A stretch of 64,000 nt of DNA from Thermotoga profunda AZM34c06 (GTDB taxonomy: Bacteria > Thermotogota > Thermotogae > Thermotogales > DSM-5069): contig NZ_AP014510.1 in NCBI RefSeq assembly GCF_000828675.1, positions 1,197,413 to 1,261,412 on the forward strand, written 5' to 3'. Positions 1-9,417 of the stretch are shown piece after piece (the stretch's first letter is position 1; the number at the start of each line of letters is the position of its first letter). Under the pieces are notes generated by a model, which saw nothing but the letters and a program-made list of their open reading frames with translations, ran no database searches and had not been told where the DNA came from. The position numbers were made by a program, and so were the translations under genes.

Positions 1-2
1 AA

Positions 3-251
3 GCAAGCATGATCATATCTCACATAAACGAGGTGACTTGCCGAAAAGGATCTGCAATAGTTTTGAGTAACAAATCTGAGGAAATTTTTTCAAACGCGAC
101 AAGAGTAATTGAATACCCAGATTGTCCTTGGTATCTATCGCCTTTTTTGGCTGTGGTTCCATTACAGCTTCTTGCTTATCATCTTTCGGTCAAAAATGGG
201 AAAAATCCAGATCTTCCAAGGAATTTGTCAAAAACAATAACGGTCGACTGA
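3..251 (+). CDS. glmS: GlmS, glucosamine-fructose-6-phosphate aminotransferase, 3' end only
   Basis: The frame enters from outside the window and gives the last 82 residues. The closing residues PRNLSKTITVD, preceded by PLQLLAYHLSV, match the C-terminal tail of the GlmS isomerase (SIS) domain, which usually ends PRNLAKSVTVE. GlmS makes glucosamine-6-phosphate from fructose-6-phosphate and glutamine, the entry to UDP-GlcNAc and peptidoglycan. The glutaminase half and first SIS domain lie upstream of the window. The stop codon abuts the GAGGAGGTG ribosome site of the next gene, so the two are likely cotranscribed. Confidence 0.85.
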   Translation, partial: ASMIISHINEVTCRKGSAIVLSNKSEEIFSNATRVIEYPDCPWYLSPFLAVVPLQLLAYHLSVKNGKNPDLPRNLSKTITVD

Positions 252-262
252 GGAGGTGAACT

Positions 263-460
263 ATGCCGATTTATCGTTATTACTGTGAAGAATGCAAAAA
301 AGAGTACAAGATGCTCATGAGCATGAAGGATGAAGACCCAAAATGTCCCGAATGTGGAAAGAAAATGGTGAAACAATTGCCAAGGATACAGATAAAGAGC
401 AATACAGGTTCTTCATGTTCATCAGGTAGTTGTTCGGGTTGCAGTGGATGTTCATCTTAA
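263..460 (+). CDS. FmdB-type zinc ribbon protein
   Basis: A 65-residue protein with two CxxC knuckles (Cys8/Cys11 and Cys28/Cys31) forming a zinc ribbon, then a low-complexity tail of Ser, Gly and Cys. This is the architecture of the FmdB/CxxC_CxxC_SSSS family, often called putative regulatory proteins but of unknown biochemical role. The strong GAGGAGGTG site lies 4 bases before the ATG and overlaps the glmS stop region. It sits between glmS and a Lon-like protease, and neither neighbour suggests a specific job. Confidence 0.85.
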   Translation: MPIYRYYCEECKKEYKMLMSMKDEDPKCPECGKKMVKQLPRIQIKSNTGSSCSSGSCSGCSGCSS

Positions 461-485
461 TATTTGATAGTTAGGAGTGAAAAAG

Positions 486-2855
486 ATGAAGGTGGGTTAT
501 AAGGATCTTATTTATAAGTGTCCATACCTGCCAGATTTTTCCACAAGTGCTGAACTTGAACCCACAGAAGGTTTCATAGGCCAAGAGAAGGCAAAAAAGG
601 CTGTCGAAGAGGCTTTGAAAATAAATGAAAAGGGATTCAATGTCTTCGTAGTTGGTATACCTGGAACAGGTAGAAGGAGTTTTGTAACTTCGTTCCTTGA
701 GAAAGAAGCCATGAAAATGCCTGTGCCAAAGGATTGGGTATATGTTTACAATTTTTCAAATCCCTCGGAACCAAAGGCGATCTCGCTTGATCCTGGAAAA
801 GGTTCACAATTCAAATCAGACATGCAAAAATTATCTGAGGAAGTGATCGAATCTATTGAAAAAATATTTGAGAGTGAAGACTATGCAGCTAAGAAATCAG
901 AATTGGAAGACGAATATATGAGCAGAAAAACTCAACTTTGGGAAGAATTGCAACAGAAAGCCAAAGAACTTGGATTTTCAGTTCAACTCACCCCAACTGG
1001 TGTCATGAGTGTCCCCATTTATGATGGCAAACCCGTCACGCAGGAGATGTTTGAGTCTCTGCCAGAAGATGTAAAACAAACCTTCAACGAAAATAGTAGG
1101 AAGATCAAGCACATCATCGAGGGTACTCTGTACAAGTCGAGAAAACTCGACAGAGAATATAAAGAAAAACTCAAAGAACTGGACAAATATGCCGCTCTTT
1201 TTACAATCGGAGCACTCTTTGATGAAATGAGAAAGCAGTACGAATCGAATTACGATGTGGTCCAATACTTAACAGATGTTGAAAATGATATACTGAGCAA
1301 CTTAAGCGATCTGAGAAGTGAAGAAAGTGAATTGAGGCAGCTTTATAAAAAGAGATATTCAGTGAATTTGATAGTAGATAATTCACACACAGTTGGCGCA
1401 CCGGTGGTTTATGAAAGAAATCCGACCTATTCCAATTTGGCTGGAAAGGTTGAATATTACAGTAGAGGTGGAATGTTGTTCACGGATTTCACATTTATAA
1501 AGGCAGGTGCGTTACATAAGGCAAATGGGGGTTTTTTGATACTCGAGGCAGAAAGTCTGCTCAGAAGCCCGTACGCATGGGAGTACCTCAAAAGGGCGTT
1601 ACTTTCAGAAGAGATCAGCATTGAGAATCTGGAAAGCGCCCTTGGATTTTCGAATATAGTTTCTCTCAGACCACAACCAATACCATTGAATATTAAAATC
1701 TTTCTGATTGCTTCTCCAAGACTTTATTATTTGATGTATACCTACGATGAAGACGTAAGAAAATTGTTCAGAGTAAAAAGCGAGTTCGATTGGGAACTCG
1801 ATGCCAATGAAGAGAATATAAAGAAATATCTTGGTTTTATATCGTCAACTTGTTGCAGATATCAGCTGTCACATCTGGACAGGAAGGCTGTTGAAAGAGT
1901 TCTCTGGTATTCTTCAAGGCTTGCATCAGACAGAAGAAAGCTTTCAGTACGTTTTGGAGAAATAAGTGGTTTAATAAGAGAATCATGCAATATAGCATCT
2001 CAGCGTAATGAAAAAGTCGTTCGCGAAGAAGATGTGAAAAAGGCTATAGAGCAAATGGAAGAAAGAGTCAATCTGATGCAGATCAAGTACGATTCTCAAA
2101 TAAAATCATACGATCTCATGATCGAGACGACTGGGAGAAAGATTGGACAAGTCAACGGATTAACGGTTCTCGATCTTGCAGATCATAGTTTTGGAATACC
2201 TGCGAAGATAACAGCTAAAGTTCATCTCGGTAAGCCAGGTATCGTTGATATACAAAGAGAGGCCGATTTGAGTGGTAAGGTTCACAGTAAGGCTGTTTTG
2301 ACAATAGAAGGCTTTTTTGGTGAACGTTATGCTCAATATGTTCCTCTGTCTATAAGTGCTTCGCTGAGTTTTGAGCAAGTGTACGGCGTAGTTGAGGGAG
2401 ATAGCGCATCTGTAGCCGAAGTTGTCGCGCTCATAAGTGCCATAGCCAAGATACCGGTCAATCAGGAAATCGCTGTAACTGGCTCTATGAACCAGCATGG
2501 AGAAGTGCAGCCAGTTGGTGGTGTCACTGAAAAAGTGGAGGGTTTCCATAGAGCTTGCAAATTGAGAGGTTTAACGGGAAATCAGGGAGTAATTATACCG
2601 AAGGCGAATTTAAAGAACCTAATACTAAAAGAAGATGTTCTGAACGATATACAAAAGGGATTGTTCCATATCTGGGCAATTGAATATATAGACGAAGCCA
2701 TTGAGATCTTAACCGATAAGAAAGCTGGCAAGATGACTCGTTCTGGTACCTATCAACGTGGTTCTGTAAATGATCAAGTTATCAAAGCTTTGAAAAAAGC
2801 CAAAGAATTAGCTGAAGGCAAAAATCTTCAAAGAAAAAAGAGGAAAAAGAAATAA
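486..2855 (+). CDS. Lon-like AAA ATP-dependent protease
   Basis: About 789 residues. The N-terminal AAA module has a modified Walker A, GIPGTGRRS, with Arg where Lys is usual; this is normal for the Lon-related AAA_32 group. A long helical insertion follows, then the AAA core (GGFLILEAE region), then a Lon-type protease domain. The catalytic Ser is in EGDSAS (about residue 640) and Lys in GGVTEKVEGF (about 683). Their 43-residue spacing equals that of E. coli Lon. It lacks the Lon N-terminal substrate domain and membrane segments. A GTG at 477 is possible, but the AGGAG at 473-477 would overlap it, while the ATG at 486 is 8 bases downstream, so I chose the ATG. The last residues are very Lys/Arg-rich. 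It should be a cytoplasmic protein-quality protease with unknown substrates. Confidence 0.88.
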   Translation: MKVGYKDLIYKCPYLPDFSTSAELEPTEGFIGQEKAKKAVEEALKINEKGFNVFVVGIPGTGRRSFVTSFLEKEAMKMPVPKDWVYVYNFSNPSEPKAISLDPGKGSQFKSDMQKLSEEVIESIEKIFESEDYAAKKSELEDEYMSRKTQLWEELQQKAKELGFSVQLTPTGVMSVPIYDGKPVTQEMFESLPEDVKQTFNENSRKIKHIIEGTLYKSRKLDREYKEKLKELDKYAALFTIGALFDEMRKQYESNYDVVQYLTDVENDILSNLSDLRSEESELRQLYKKRYSVNLIVDNSHTVGAPVVYERNPTYSNLAGKVEYYSRGGMLFTDFTFIKAGALHKANGGFLILEAESLLRSPYAWEYLKRALLSEEISIENLESALGFSNIVSLRPQPIPLNIKIFLIASPRLYYLMYTYDEDVRKLFRVKSEFDWELDANEENIKKYLGFISSTCCRYQLSHLDRKAVERVLWYSSRLASDRRKLSVRFGEISGLIRESCNIASQRNEKVVREEDVKKAIEQMEERVNLMQIKYDSQIKSYDLMIETTGRKIGQVNGLTVLDLADHSFGIPAKITAKVHLGKPGIVDIQREADLSGKVHSKAVLTIEGFFGERYAQYVPLSISASLSFEQVYGVVEGDSASVAEVVALISAIAKIPVNQEIAVTGSMNQHGEVQPVGGVTEKVEGFHRACKLRGLTGNQGVIIPKANLKNLILKEDVLNDIQKGLFHIWAIEYIDEAIEILTDKKAGKMTRSGTYQRGSVNDQVIKALKKAKELAEGKNLQRKKRKKK

Positions 2856-2858
2856 CAT

Positions 2859-3518
2859 TCAACTTTGTCTTTTCTCAAAATTCATCTCAGCTATGGATTT
2901 TTGCAGATACAACGGCTCAAGTTCATGCGGTTGAATAATCATTTTTTCTCTTGCCTTTGTCAGAACCTTCGCGGCAAGAATTTCTCCTTTTATATCTTCA
3001 AGTTCATCAGAACAAACAACCCCGAAATCTTCAAAGTAGTGTTTTGCATCACCAGCGATAATGGGATCTCTGAGATTTCTGAGAAATTCCTTTACGGTTT
3101 GGATTTCCATAACCGTGGGGCTTAGTATTTGTTCATCTTTTTTGTAACATGCAAGGTACACATAACCTTCTCTTGCTCTTTTGACGATGACTATTTCGCC
3201 ACGATGATAACAAAAATTACTCGCAATGAGCTCCAATGAAACAACTGGAATAACAAACTTTGAAAGAGAGCAAGCCATACCTTGAATAAACGCTATTCCT
3301 ATCCTCAAACCAGTTAAACTTCCTGGTCCTACGCCGCATCCGAAATAATCTATGTTTTCAATAGATTTATTCACACAATCAAGAAAACTTTTCACAACAG
3401 GTGCGAGTTTACTCGCATGTCTTTCTGTGCCTTTGTAAGTAAGAGTGAAAATATCTTGATCATCAGCGTAGCACATCACCAATTTTTCTGACGAACTATC
3501 AAGCGCAAATATCTTCAT
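2859..3518 (-). CDS. tsaB: TsaB, tRNA threonylcarbamoyladenosine biosynthesis protein
   Basis: A 219-residue protein of the ASKHA fold. It begins MKIFALDSSS and carries the GVGPGSLTGLRIG segment typical of TsaB (YeaZ). TsaB is the inactive TsaD paralogue that scaffolds TsaD and TsaE when t6A is made at position 37 of ANN-decoding tRNAs. Its ATG overlaps the stop of the PHP hydrolase gene in an ATGA arrangement, so it is translationally coupled as the last gene of a uvrA-hydrolase-tsaB run. It converges with the Lon-like gene with only three bases between stop codons. Confidence 0.92.
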   Translation of the reverse strand: MKIFALDSSSEKLVMCYADDQDIFTLTYKGTERHASKLAPVVKSFLDCVNKSIENIDYFGCGVGPGSLTGLRIGIAFIQGMACSLSKFVIPVVSLELIASNFCYHRGEIVIVKRAREGYVYLACYKKDEQILSPTVMEIQTVKEFLRNLRDPIIAGDAKHYFEDFGVVCSDELEDIKGEILAAKVLTKAREKMIIQPHELEPLYLQKSIAEMNFEKRQS

Positions 3519-5233
3519 AACCTTCCTCCAACAAATTTCAACAACTCATCTGGATTCTCACAAGATATGAAAAAGATTGAATCTTTGATATATCTGTCAA
3601 AAAGTAGATCATTCACCTGGAGTAGAATCCTGTCTTTTTGTACGAACTTAGCTCCACTCAAAAGCTTTTCTAAGAGTCTGTTGTAACTTTCTTCAACTAT
3701 CGAATCGGGTAAAGCAACAAAAACTATCTTACCACCACTTTGATAGTACAAAACAAGATTATCGATCTCAAAATCATTCAAAGCCATTGATTCAGGAAAA
3801 CCACCTTTTTTGGGTAGAGCCAAGAAAAGACAAGGTGTGATTGGAACTTTCTTCAAGTATGTCGAACTATATCTAACTTGAAAACCATTTTCTTTGAGAT
3901 ATTCTTCTACAGATTTCCAGAAATCTTGATATTTGTTTTCATGAGACTGGTCTATTGTTATGAAATTCTCTTTGATCTCTACCAAGGCTGTCTGTGCTTT
4001 GTGTCCATTCAGTGTAATTGTTATGTTTTGAACTCCAACAGGTATATCTTTAAACGAAAACCTGAGTTCCTTCTTCGTCCGTGGGTCTGTAGAAACCTGC
4101 AAAGTTTGAGACTGATTTGCCACATAAACTTGTAGATCACATTGGGTGGATTCGTAGGAACTGTTTATCAGATCAAAATAAACTTCAACTCCATTTTGCT
4201 GTGGATTTGCCCTGAGGTTTACTACGTAGACATCGCCACGTTGAATCCAAATTGGAGCGGTGATGATTTCATCCCAATCTCTCTGAATCACGTACAAGAA
4301 ATACCATTCATAACCATCTGAAGGTTCACAGGTATACTGCATTTTGAATTCATTTGAATTTATTCTCCAGGTTTTTACATCTCCGCTCTGCGAGACCAAT
4401 GTTACTTCATAAAAGGGTTCATCGTCTTGCAATTGAATCTCGAAAAGTAATTGAGTTGCATCTTTGAGAATAGATCCCATCCATTGATCATTGCATTTGA
4501 AGATCACTTTTGCATCTTTGTCTTCACTGGCATATACTCGTCTATTCTTCAGAGCATCCATGATTGATTCATATGTGAGTGAATCTGCAAGGATGACAGT
4601 CCTGGTATCGTTCGCAGAGCCCCAGTTTGGTCGATGATTATCCTGATTGGCTGTGGCTCCCACATGCCAGCCTTTATCAAGTGCCAGTTTATAATTCAAA
4701 TACATCTCTTTGGTTATTGTTCTGTTAGTGGTATTACCATTACCTACTTCAATGAGATTTATGTATTGATCTGCTTCAAGGTCATAATCAAAATCGTAAA
4801 AATTACCATATGTCACACCGGGATGATTGAATTGTGCAAGTGCTTTATTTTGAACAATCCATTTGTAAAGATTCTTCAAATCAGATTCATTTCGATCTGT
4901 CCAATTTCTCGTTCCATAGACATTTATATGCCCAACGCCACCCGTCCACTCAAAACCCCACAGTGCTACGAATTCCCCGTCTTTTGTACTTTGTCGTGCT
5001 ATCGATTCAGTCAAGAGTAATTTGTCCATCCCATTGATAGTCTGTCTGAAGTAATAAGCATGGTCTGTAACACCTTGAACATCGACATAATCTTTGGCAT
5101 ATTCATATGCCTGAGTCGGTGTACCCTGACCATCTGAAAAATTTGTATGTGCGTGGATATTGGCAAAATAAAAGTTGTACGAAAAAACTGCTAAACAACT
5201 GAACAAAAAAAGAATTGTGAGTGATTTTCTCAT
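3515..5233 (-). CDS. Secreted PHP-domain metallohydrolase (CehA/McbA-like)
   Basis: A 572-residue protein starting with a Sec signal peptide (MRKSLTILFLFSCLAVFS). The mature part opens with a PHP-type metal site: NIHAHTNFSDG, then TDHAYY, a FNHPG motif and NQDNHRPNWG. That arrangement of His and Asp residues matches CehA/McbA-type metal-dependent hydrolases. The C-terminal half contains beta-rich segments of no recognised family. The substrate is unknown; carbaryl and phosphoester hydrolases belong to this broad group, but nothing here selects one. It lies 12 bases downstream of uvrA and overlaps tsaB by four bases, although the neighbours share no pathway with it. The location is probably periplasmic or under the toga. 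Confidence 0.8.
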   Translation of the reverse strand: MRKSLTILFLFSCLAVFSYNFYFANIHAHTNFSDGQGTPTQAYEYAKDYVDVQGVTDHAYYFRQTINGMDKLLLTESIARQSTKDGEFVALWGFEWTGGVGHINVYGTRNWTDRNESDLKNLYKWIVQNKALAQFNHPGVTYGNFYDFDYDLEADQYINLIEVGNGNTTNRTITKEMYLNYKLALDKGWHVGATANQDNHRPNWGSANDTRTVILADSLTYESIMDALKNRRVYASEDKDAKVIFKCNDQWMGSILKDATQLLFEIQLQDDEPFYEVTLVSQSGDVKTWRINSNEFKMQYTCEPSDGYEWYFLYVIQRDWDEIITAPIWIQRGDVYVVNLRANPQQNGVEVYFDLINSSYESTQCDLQVYVANQSQTLQVSTDPRTKKELRFSFKDIPVGVQNITITLNGHKAQTALVEIKENFITIDQSHENKYQDFWKSVEEYLKENGFQVRYSSTYLKKVPITPCLFLALPKKGGFPESMALNDFEIDNLVLYYQSGGKIVFVALPDSIVEESYNRLLEKLLSGAKFVQKDRILLQVNDLLFDRYIKDSIFFISCENPDELLKFVGGRL

Positions 5234-5245
5234 CTTTCCACCTCG

Positions 5246-8011
5246 TCACTCTAAAACTTTGGCAAGAAACCTACCTGTATGAGAAGATTCTACCATTGCT
5301 ACTTCTTCTGGTGTTCCACAAGCGACTATGTAACCACCTTCATCTCCACCTTCTGGACCAAGATCGATAACATAATCGGCATTTTTTATGACGTCCAAAT
5401 TGTGCTCGATAACTATAACGGTGTTTCCTTTATCGACTAATCTGTGAAGTACACCAATCAATTTCCTGACATCTTCAAAATGTAATCCCACTGTGGGTTC
5501 ATCGAGAATATACAACGTTTTACCTGTGGCGATTTTCTTCAATTCCGAAGCAAGTTTCACCCTTTGAGATTCTCCACCGGAAAGTGTTGTGGCTGGTTGG
5601 CCGAGTTTTATATAACCAAGCCCCACCTCTGAGAGTAAACTCAAGGTACGAAAAACATGTGGAACATTCTTGAAGAATTCTAAAGCTTCATCGACAGACA
5701 TCTCAAGGACTTCGTGTATATTCTTCCCCTTATATCTCACTTGCAGTGTTTCTTCGTTGTATCTCCTACCTTTGCAAACCTCGCATTCAACATATACATC
5801 TGGTAGAAATAGCATCTCGATTTTCACAAATCCATGACCTTGACAGGCTTCACATCTTCCACCTTTTAAATTGAAACTGAATCTGCTTTTATCATAACCT
5901 CTTGCTTTTGCTTCGGCAGTCATGGCAAAGAGCTCTCTAATATCGTCAAAAACCTTTGTATACGTTGCTGGATTACTTCTTGGCGTTCGTCCTATTGGCG
6001 ATTGATCTATAGCAATCACTTTGTCAACATTTTCTATGCCCTCGATCTTTTCATGTGCACCGACTGGTAATCTCGTTTTATAAATTTCATTCATTAACAC
6101 TGGATAGAGCGTGTCAATTATCAGTGACGATTTTCCCGAACCGGAAACACCTGTTACGCACACAAACGTGCCAAGTGGAATCTTCACAGTTATATCCTTC
6201 AAGTTGTTGTGTTTCGCACCAACGATTGTGAGTTTCTTGCCGTTTCCTACACGACGTGATCTTGGATAATCTATTTTTTTCAAACCAGCCAAATACTGCC
6301 CTGTTAGAGAACCATTAGGGTTATTTATCAGCCTACCTGTTGGTCCCGAATAGACAACTTGGCCACCATTTTCGCCACCCAAAGGTCCAAGATCCACTAT
6401 GTAATCGGCACTCTTTATAACTTCTTCATCATGCTCAACCACGATAACGGTATTACCCAAATCTCTCAGTTTTTTCAGTGTGTTTATCAGTCTGATATTA
6501 TCCCTTTGATGCAAGCCAATAGTTGGTTCATCAAGTACATAAGTTACTCCTGTGAGACCGGAACCTATCTGTGTGGCAAGCCTGATCCTCTGCGCCTCGC
6601 CACCTGAAAGGGTATTTACAGTCCTTGAAAGTGTCAGATAGCCAAGTCCAACATCCAGCATAAATCTAAAACGCTTTTTAATCTCTTCCACTAATTCTCC
6701 CACGATCTTCTGTTCTCTATCGGTGAAGGATGCTTGAAGATTTAAGATGAATTCGTGTGCCTTTTCTATCGTCATTTGTGTAAAATCGATTATGTTCATA
6801 CCTTTTATTGTGACTGCCAAGGCTTCAGGTTTGAGTTTCTTTCCACCACAAACTGGACATGTCCTTTGTACAATGAATTTTCGCTCGATCCATTCTTTTA
6901 TCTCTTCTGATTCTGTTTCTCTGTATCTTCGCTCTAAGTTGTTTATAATCCCTTCGAAGTCACCATAACCATATAAAATGGCTTCTTGAATATGTTGTGG
7001 TAGTTCGGCAAAAGGTGTATCTGTAGAACCACCAAGGGCATGTACTAAACGTTTTATGTACGAGAGATAATATCCATCGCTGTGATATGGCACAATCGCA
7101 CCTTGATCGATACTCAATCTTTCATCAATAACCAACTGTGGATCGACTTGAAGATTATAACCAAGCCCATGACAGTTTGGACATGCCCCGTATGGATTGT
7201 TGAAGGAAAAGAGCTTTGGATTTATCTCAGGAAGACCTATGTTGCAAACTGGGCACATCATATGCTGACTGAAGGTTAGTTCTTCGTTAGAGTCGATATT
7301 TCTTATTTGAACAAAACCAGAACTCTCTCTGAAGGCTATTTCAATATCATCAGCGATCCTGTGTCTTTCATTTTCATTCAATTCAAGTCTATCGATAACC
7401 AATTTTATGGTATGCCTCTTATTTTTATCGAGTTCTTCTATTTCTTCCAATCTCACAATCTGGCCATCAACCTCAGCTCTCACAAAACCCTTTGAGAGAT
7501 AAGCAGAAAACTCTTTTTTGAAGGTACCTTTTTTGTCTGTGATCACAGGAGAGAGTATATACAACCTCGCTGAAGGTTGGAATTTTGTAAACAGATCTTT
7601 TACAATCTGATCTACATCCTTTTTTTCTACGTGTCTGCCACACGATGGACAATGTGGTTCTCCTATTTTTGAAAAAAGCACTCTCAGATAATCATAGATT
7701 TCAGTAGTTGTACCAACGGTGGAACGTGGATTATGCGAGACACTTTTTTGATCGATTGCAATTGCGGGAGAGAGCCCCTCAATATAATCAACGTCTGGTT
7801 TTTTCAATTCCCCGAGAAATTGTCGTGCATAAGTCGATAAAGATTCAAGGTATCTCCTTTGACCTTCGGCATAGATTGTGTCCATCGCAAGAGTTGATTT
7901 TCCAGAACCAGACAAGCCAGTAACGACCGTTATCTTGTTTTTTGGGATTTCGACGGAGATATTCTTCAGATTATGTACACGTGCCCCTTTGACTTTTATA
8001 GAATCTAACAT
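5246..8011 (-). CDS. uvrA: UvrA, excinuclease ABC subunit A
   Basis: A 921-residue damage-recognition ATPase of nucleotide excision repair with two ABC modules. Visible features are Walker [12 protein letters not shown] near the start and [11 protein letters not shown] in the second half, ABC signatures [12 protein letters not shown] and [12 protein letters not shown], and Walker [12 protein letters not shown] and [11 protein letters not shown]. Three zinc-binding sites are also visible: two paired-CxxC sites (CPSC/CPVC; CEAC/CEVC) and CPVC/CPNC around the UvrB-binding region. The frame is open to 8041, but the AGGTG site at 8015-8019 serves the ATG at 8011, giving [10 protein letters not shown], the usual UvrA beginning. 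The region upstream is a terminator, not coding. Nearest upstream genes are tRNAs on the same strand. Confidence 0.97.
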   Translation of the reverse strand: MLDSIKVKGARVHNLKNISVEIPKNKITVVTGLSGSGKSTLAMDTIYAEGQRRYLESLSTYARQFLGELKKPDVDYIEGLSPAIAIDQKSVSHNPRSTVGTTTEIYDYLRVLFSKIGEPHCPSCGRHVEKKDVDQIVKDLFTKFQPSARLYILSPVITDKKGTFKKEFSAYLSKGFVRAEVDGQIVRLEEIEELDKNKRHTIKLVIDRLELNENERHRIADDIEIAFRESSGFVQIRNIDSNEELTFSQHMMCPVCNIGLPEINPKLFSFNNPYGACPNCHGLGYNLQVDPQLVIDERLSIDQGAIVPYHSDGYYLSYIKRLVHALGGSTDTPFAELPQHIQEAILYGYGDFEGIINNLERRYRETESEEIKEWIERKFIVQRTCPVCGGKKLKPEALAVTIKGMNIIDFTQMTIEKAHEFILNLQASFTDREQKIVGELVEEIKKRFRFMLDVGLGYLTLSRTVNTLSGGEAQRIRLATQIGSGLTGVTYVLDEPTIGLHQRDNIRLINTLKKLRDLGNTVIVVEHDEEVIKSADYIVDLGPLGGENGGQVVYSGPTGRLINNPNGSLTGQYLAGLKKIDYPRSRRVGNGKKLTIVGAKHNNLKDITVKIPLGTFVCVTGVSGSGKSSLIIDTLYPVLMNEIYKTRLPVGAHEKIEGIENVDKVIAIDQSPIGRTPRSNPATYTKVFDDIRELFAMTAEAKARGYDKSRFSFNLKGGRCEACQGHGFVKIEMLFLPDVYVECEVCKGRRYNEETLQVRYKGKNIHEVLEMSVDEALEFFKNVPHVFRTLSLLSEVGLGYIKLGQPATTLSGGESQRVKLASELKKIATGKTLYILDEPTVGLHFEDVRKLIGVLHRLVDKGNTVIVIEHNLDVIKNADYVIDLGPEGGDEGGYIVACGTPEEVAMVESSHTGRFLAKVLE

Positions 8012-8027
8012 ATTACACCTCACTGAG

Positions 8028-8052
8028 AAAAAACCCCCCAAAGCTTGGGGGG
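8028..8052 (-). terminator. Intrinsic terminator of the tRNA-Lys/Leu/Gly cluster
   Basis: On the minus strand an 8-bp stem (CCCCCCAA/TTGGGGGG) with a three-base loop is followed directly by six T residues. It lies 9 bases after the CCA end of tRNA-Gly. The T run ends only 17 bases before the uvrA start codon, so uvrA transcription must either read through it or begin inside this short gap. Confidence 0.9.
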
Positions 8053-8060
8053 ATATCTTT

Positions 8061-8135
8061 TGGAGCGGGCGACGGGTTTCGAACCCGCGACCTTCTGCTT
8101 GGCAAGCAGACGCTCTACCGCTGAGCTACGCCCGC
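8061..8135 (-). tRNA. tRNA-Gly(GCC)
   Basis: A full cloverleaf with a seven-base GCGGGCG/CGCCCGC acceptor, T-loop GTTCGAA and encoded CCA. The anticodon loop TTGCCAA gives GCC, which reads GGC and GGU. Third gene of a three-tRNA unit on the minus strand. Confidence 0.96.
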
Positions 8136-8139
8136 AATC

Positions 8140-8227
8140 TGGTGCGAGAGGTGGGACTTGAACCCACACGAACTCATCGTTCACTGGATTCTAAGTCCAG
8201 CGCGTCTGCCAGTTCCGCCACTCTCGC
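8140..8227 (-). tRNA. tRNA-Leu(UAG)
   Basis: An 88-nt class II tRNA with the long variable arm expected for Leu. The anticodon loop CTTAGAA gives UAG, the T-loop is GTTCAAG, and CCA is encoded. Four bases separate it from tRNA-Gly. Confidence 0.96.
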
Positions 8228-8229
8228 TC

Positions 8230-8305
8230 TGGTGACCCGCCCGGGACTCGAACCCGGGACCCCCTGATTAAAAGTCAGGTGCTCTTCCGGCTGAGCTAGC
8301 GGGTC
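8230..8305 (-). tRNA. tRNA-Lys(UUU)
   Basis: A 76-nt cloverleaf with acceptor GACCCGC/GCGGGTC, anticodon loop CTTTTAA (UUU), T-loop GTTCGAG and encoded CCA. First gene of the tRNA cluster, two bases before tRNA-Leu. Confidence 0.96.
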
Positions 8306-8327
8306 GTCCAGACGACAGTGCATTTTG

Positions 8328-8356
8328 ATGATAGCATACCAATCTGTATTTTTCAA
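8328..8356 (-). promoter_or_regulatory. Sigma-70-type promoter of the tRNA cluster
   Basis: On the minus strand, -35 TTGAAA (8351-8356) and -10 TATCAT (8328-8333) are separated by exactly 17 bases. The expected start point is about 15-20 bases before tRNA-Lys. This is one of the best matches to consensus in the window. Confidence 0.8.
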
Positions 8357-8364
8357 GTACCCAA

Positions 8365-9357
8365 TTAACGACAAAGAGGTTTTAACAATTTCATAAAATC
8401 CTCTTCCATCTTTCGCGAGTCAGATAGTAATCTTTCTTTGATGTTCAAAGATTTTCCAGCCAATTTTGTGATAGCCATGATTATATCACTTGGATCTTCA
8501 TTGGTGTATCCGGCGTAACTCGGTAAATACTTTCTCATGAATCTTGTTGCTTTTGAGTTGTTCACGGCGACAAATGGTACTCCAAAGTACGCTGAAATAA
8601 GGCAGCCATGCATTCTCTGCGAGATCACTATTGAAGAAGATGCTATGTCGTTGATTGGATTGGTAGATAATTCAAGTTCAGGATATTCTCTCAACAAGCT
8701 CTGGGATATCTTCTGATCTTGTGGGCTGAGTGGTGCCAGAATGAATTTTTCAAACCCCATGTATTTGAGAAAATTCAGTATCTCAGGGAATTTTATTGGT
8801 GCTTTTAAACAAAAAGTTGCCTGTAATTTTTTTTGACGATCTTGTGAAATCTTTTCAAGTGTCATTATAGCCAAATCTGTTCCTTCATAAACATTTTTGC
8901 TGAATCTTTTAGCATATCTTGCGCTAATACCATCTCTGGCTATGAGAAAAACCTTCTTGCGCGAGAGAATATATCTGAGTACTTTTCTTGAAAACCTTCT
9001 CTTGACAGGACCAAGACTGTTTGCGAGTAATATCACAGGTCTTCTAAAAAATATCGATAATATCACTATTGAAGAATAATAGATGAAACTCCGCAAACTC
9101 GTTTGATCTTGAAATATTCCGCCTCCGCCACATATTACACAATTTGAATGTAAGATGGCATTTATAATAGAAATTGGATCAAACCTGTTTATAGGACAGA
9201 CATATTTTTGCTTGTAATCCTCTATCTTGTGCTTAGGAACAAGGAGATAAACTTTGTCAAAACGAGCTCTTTTGAGTAAATCAATCGTTGCCTGACAAAG
9301 CAGTTCATCTCCAAGATTGTCGTATCCATAGTATCCAAAAACTAAGGCATTTTTCAA
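8365..9357 (-). CDS. CsaB-like polysaccharide pyruvyl transferase family protein
   Basis: A 330-residue protein. It begins KNALVFGYYGYDNLGDELL, a segment found at the start of the polysaccharide pyruvyl transferase family, followed by VICGGGGIFQD and a C-terminal SQRMHG with FVAVNNSKATRFM. CsaB-type enzymes add ketal pyruvate to cell-wall or surface polysaccharide, which anchors S-layer-like proteins in some bacteria. A role in toga or peptidoglycan attachment is inference. It starts at TTG (9357); an AGAGGG lies about 10 bases upstream. It is divergent from the hydrolase at 9418 and followed by the tRNA cluster, which has its own promoter. Confidence 0.82.
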   Translation of the reverse strand: MKNALVFGYYGYDNLGDELLCQATIDLLKRARFDKVYLLVPKHKIEDYKQKYVCPINRFDPISIINAILHSNCVICGGGGIFQDQTSLRSFIYYSSIVILSIFFRRPVILLANSLGPVKRRFSRKVLRYILSRKKVFLIARDGISARYAKRFSKNVYEGTDLAIMTLEKISQDRQKKLQATFCLKAPIKFPEILNFLKYMGFEKFILAPLSPQDQKISQSLLREYPELELSTNPINDIASSSIVISQRMHGCLISAYFGVPFVAVNNSKATRFMRKYLPSYAGYTNEDPSDIIMAITKLAGKSLNIKERLLSDSRKMEEDFMKLLKPLCR

Positions 9358-9417
9358 GGAAAAACATCCCTCTCCAAAGAATGATACATTGAAATTATAC
9401 CAAATGGGAGGATTTGG

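Noticed and set aside
4634-5020. A 128-codon plus-strand frame inside the PHP hydrolase gene
   Set aside because: It is antisense to a well-supported gene, rich in Cys and Ile, without a ribosome site or recognisable family.
7878-8374. Open frames on both strands across the three tRNA genes
   Set aside because: They are translations of tRNA sequence. The cloverleaves, anticodons and encoded CCA ends are unambiguous.
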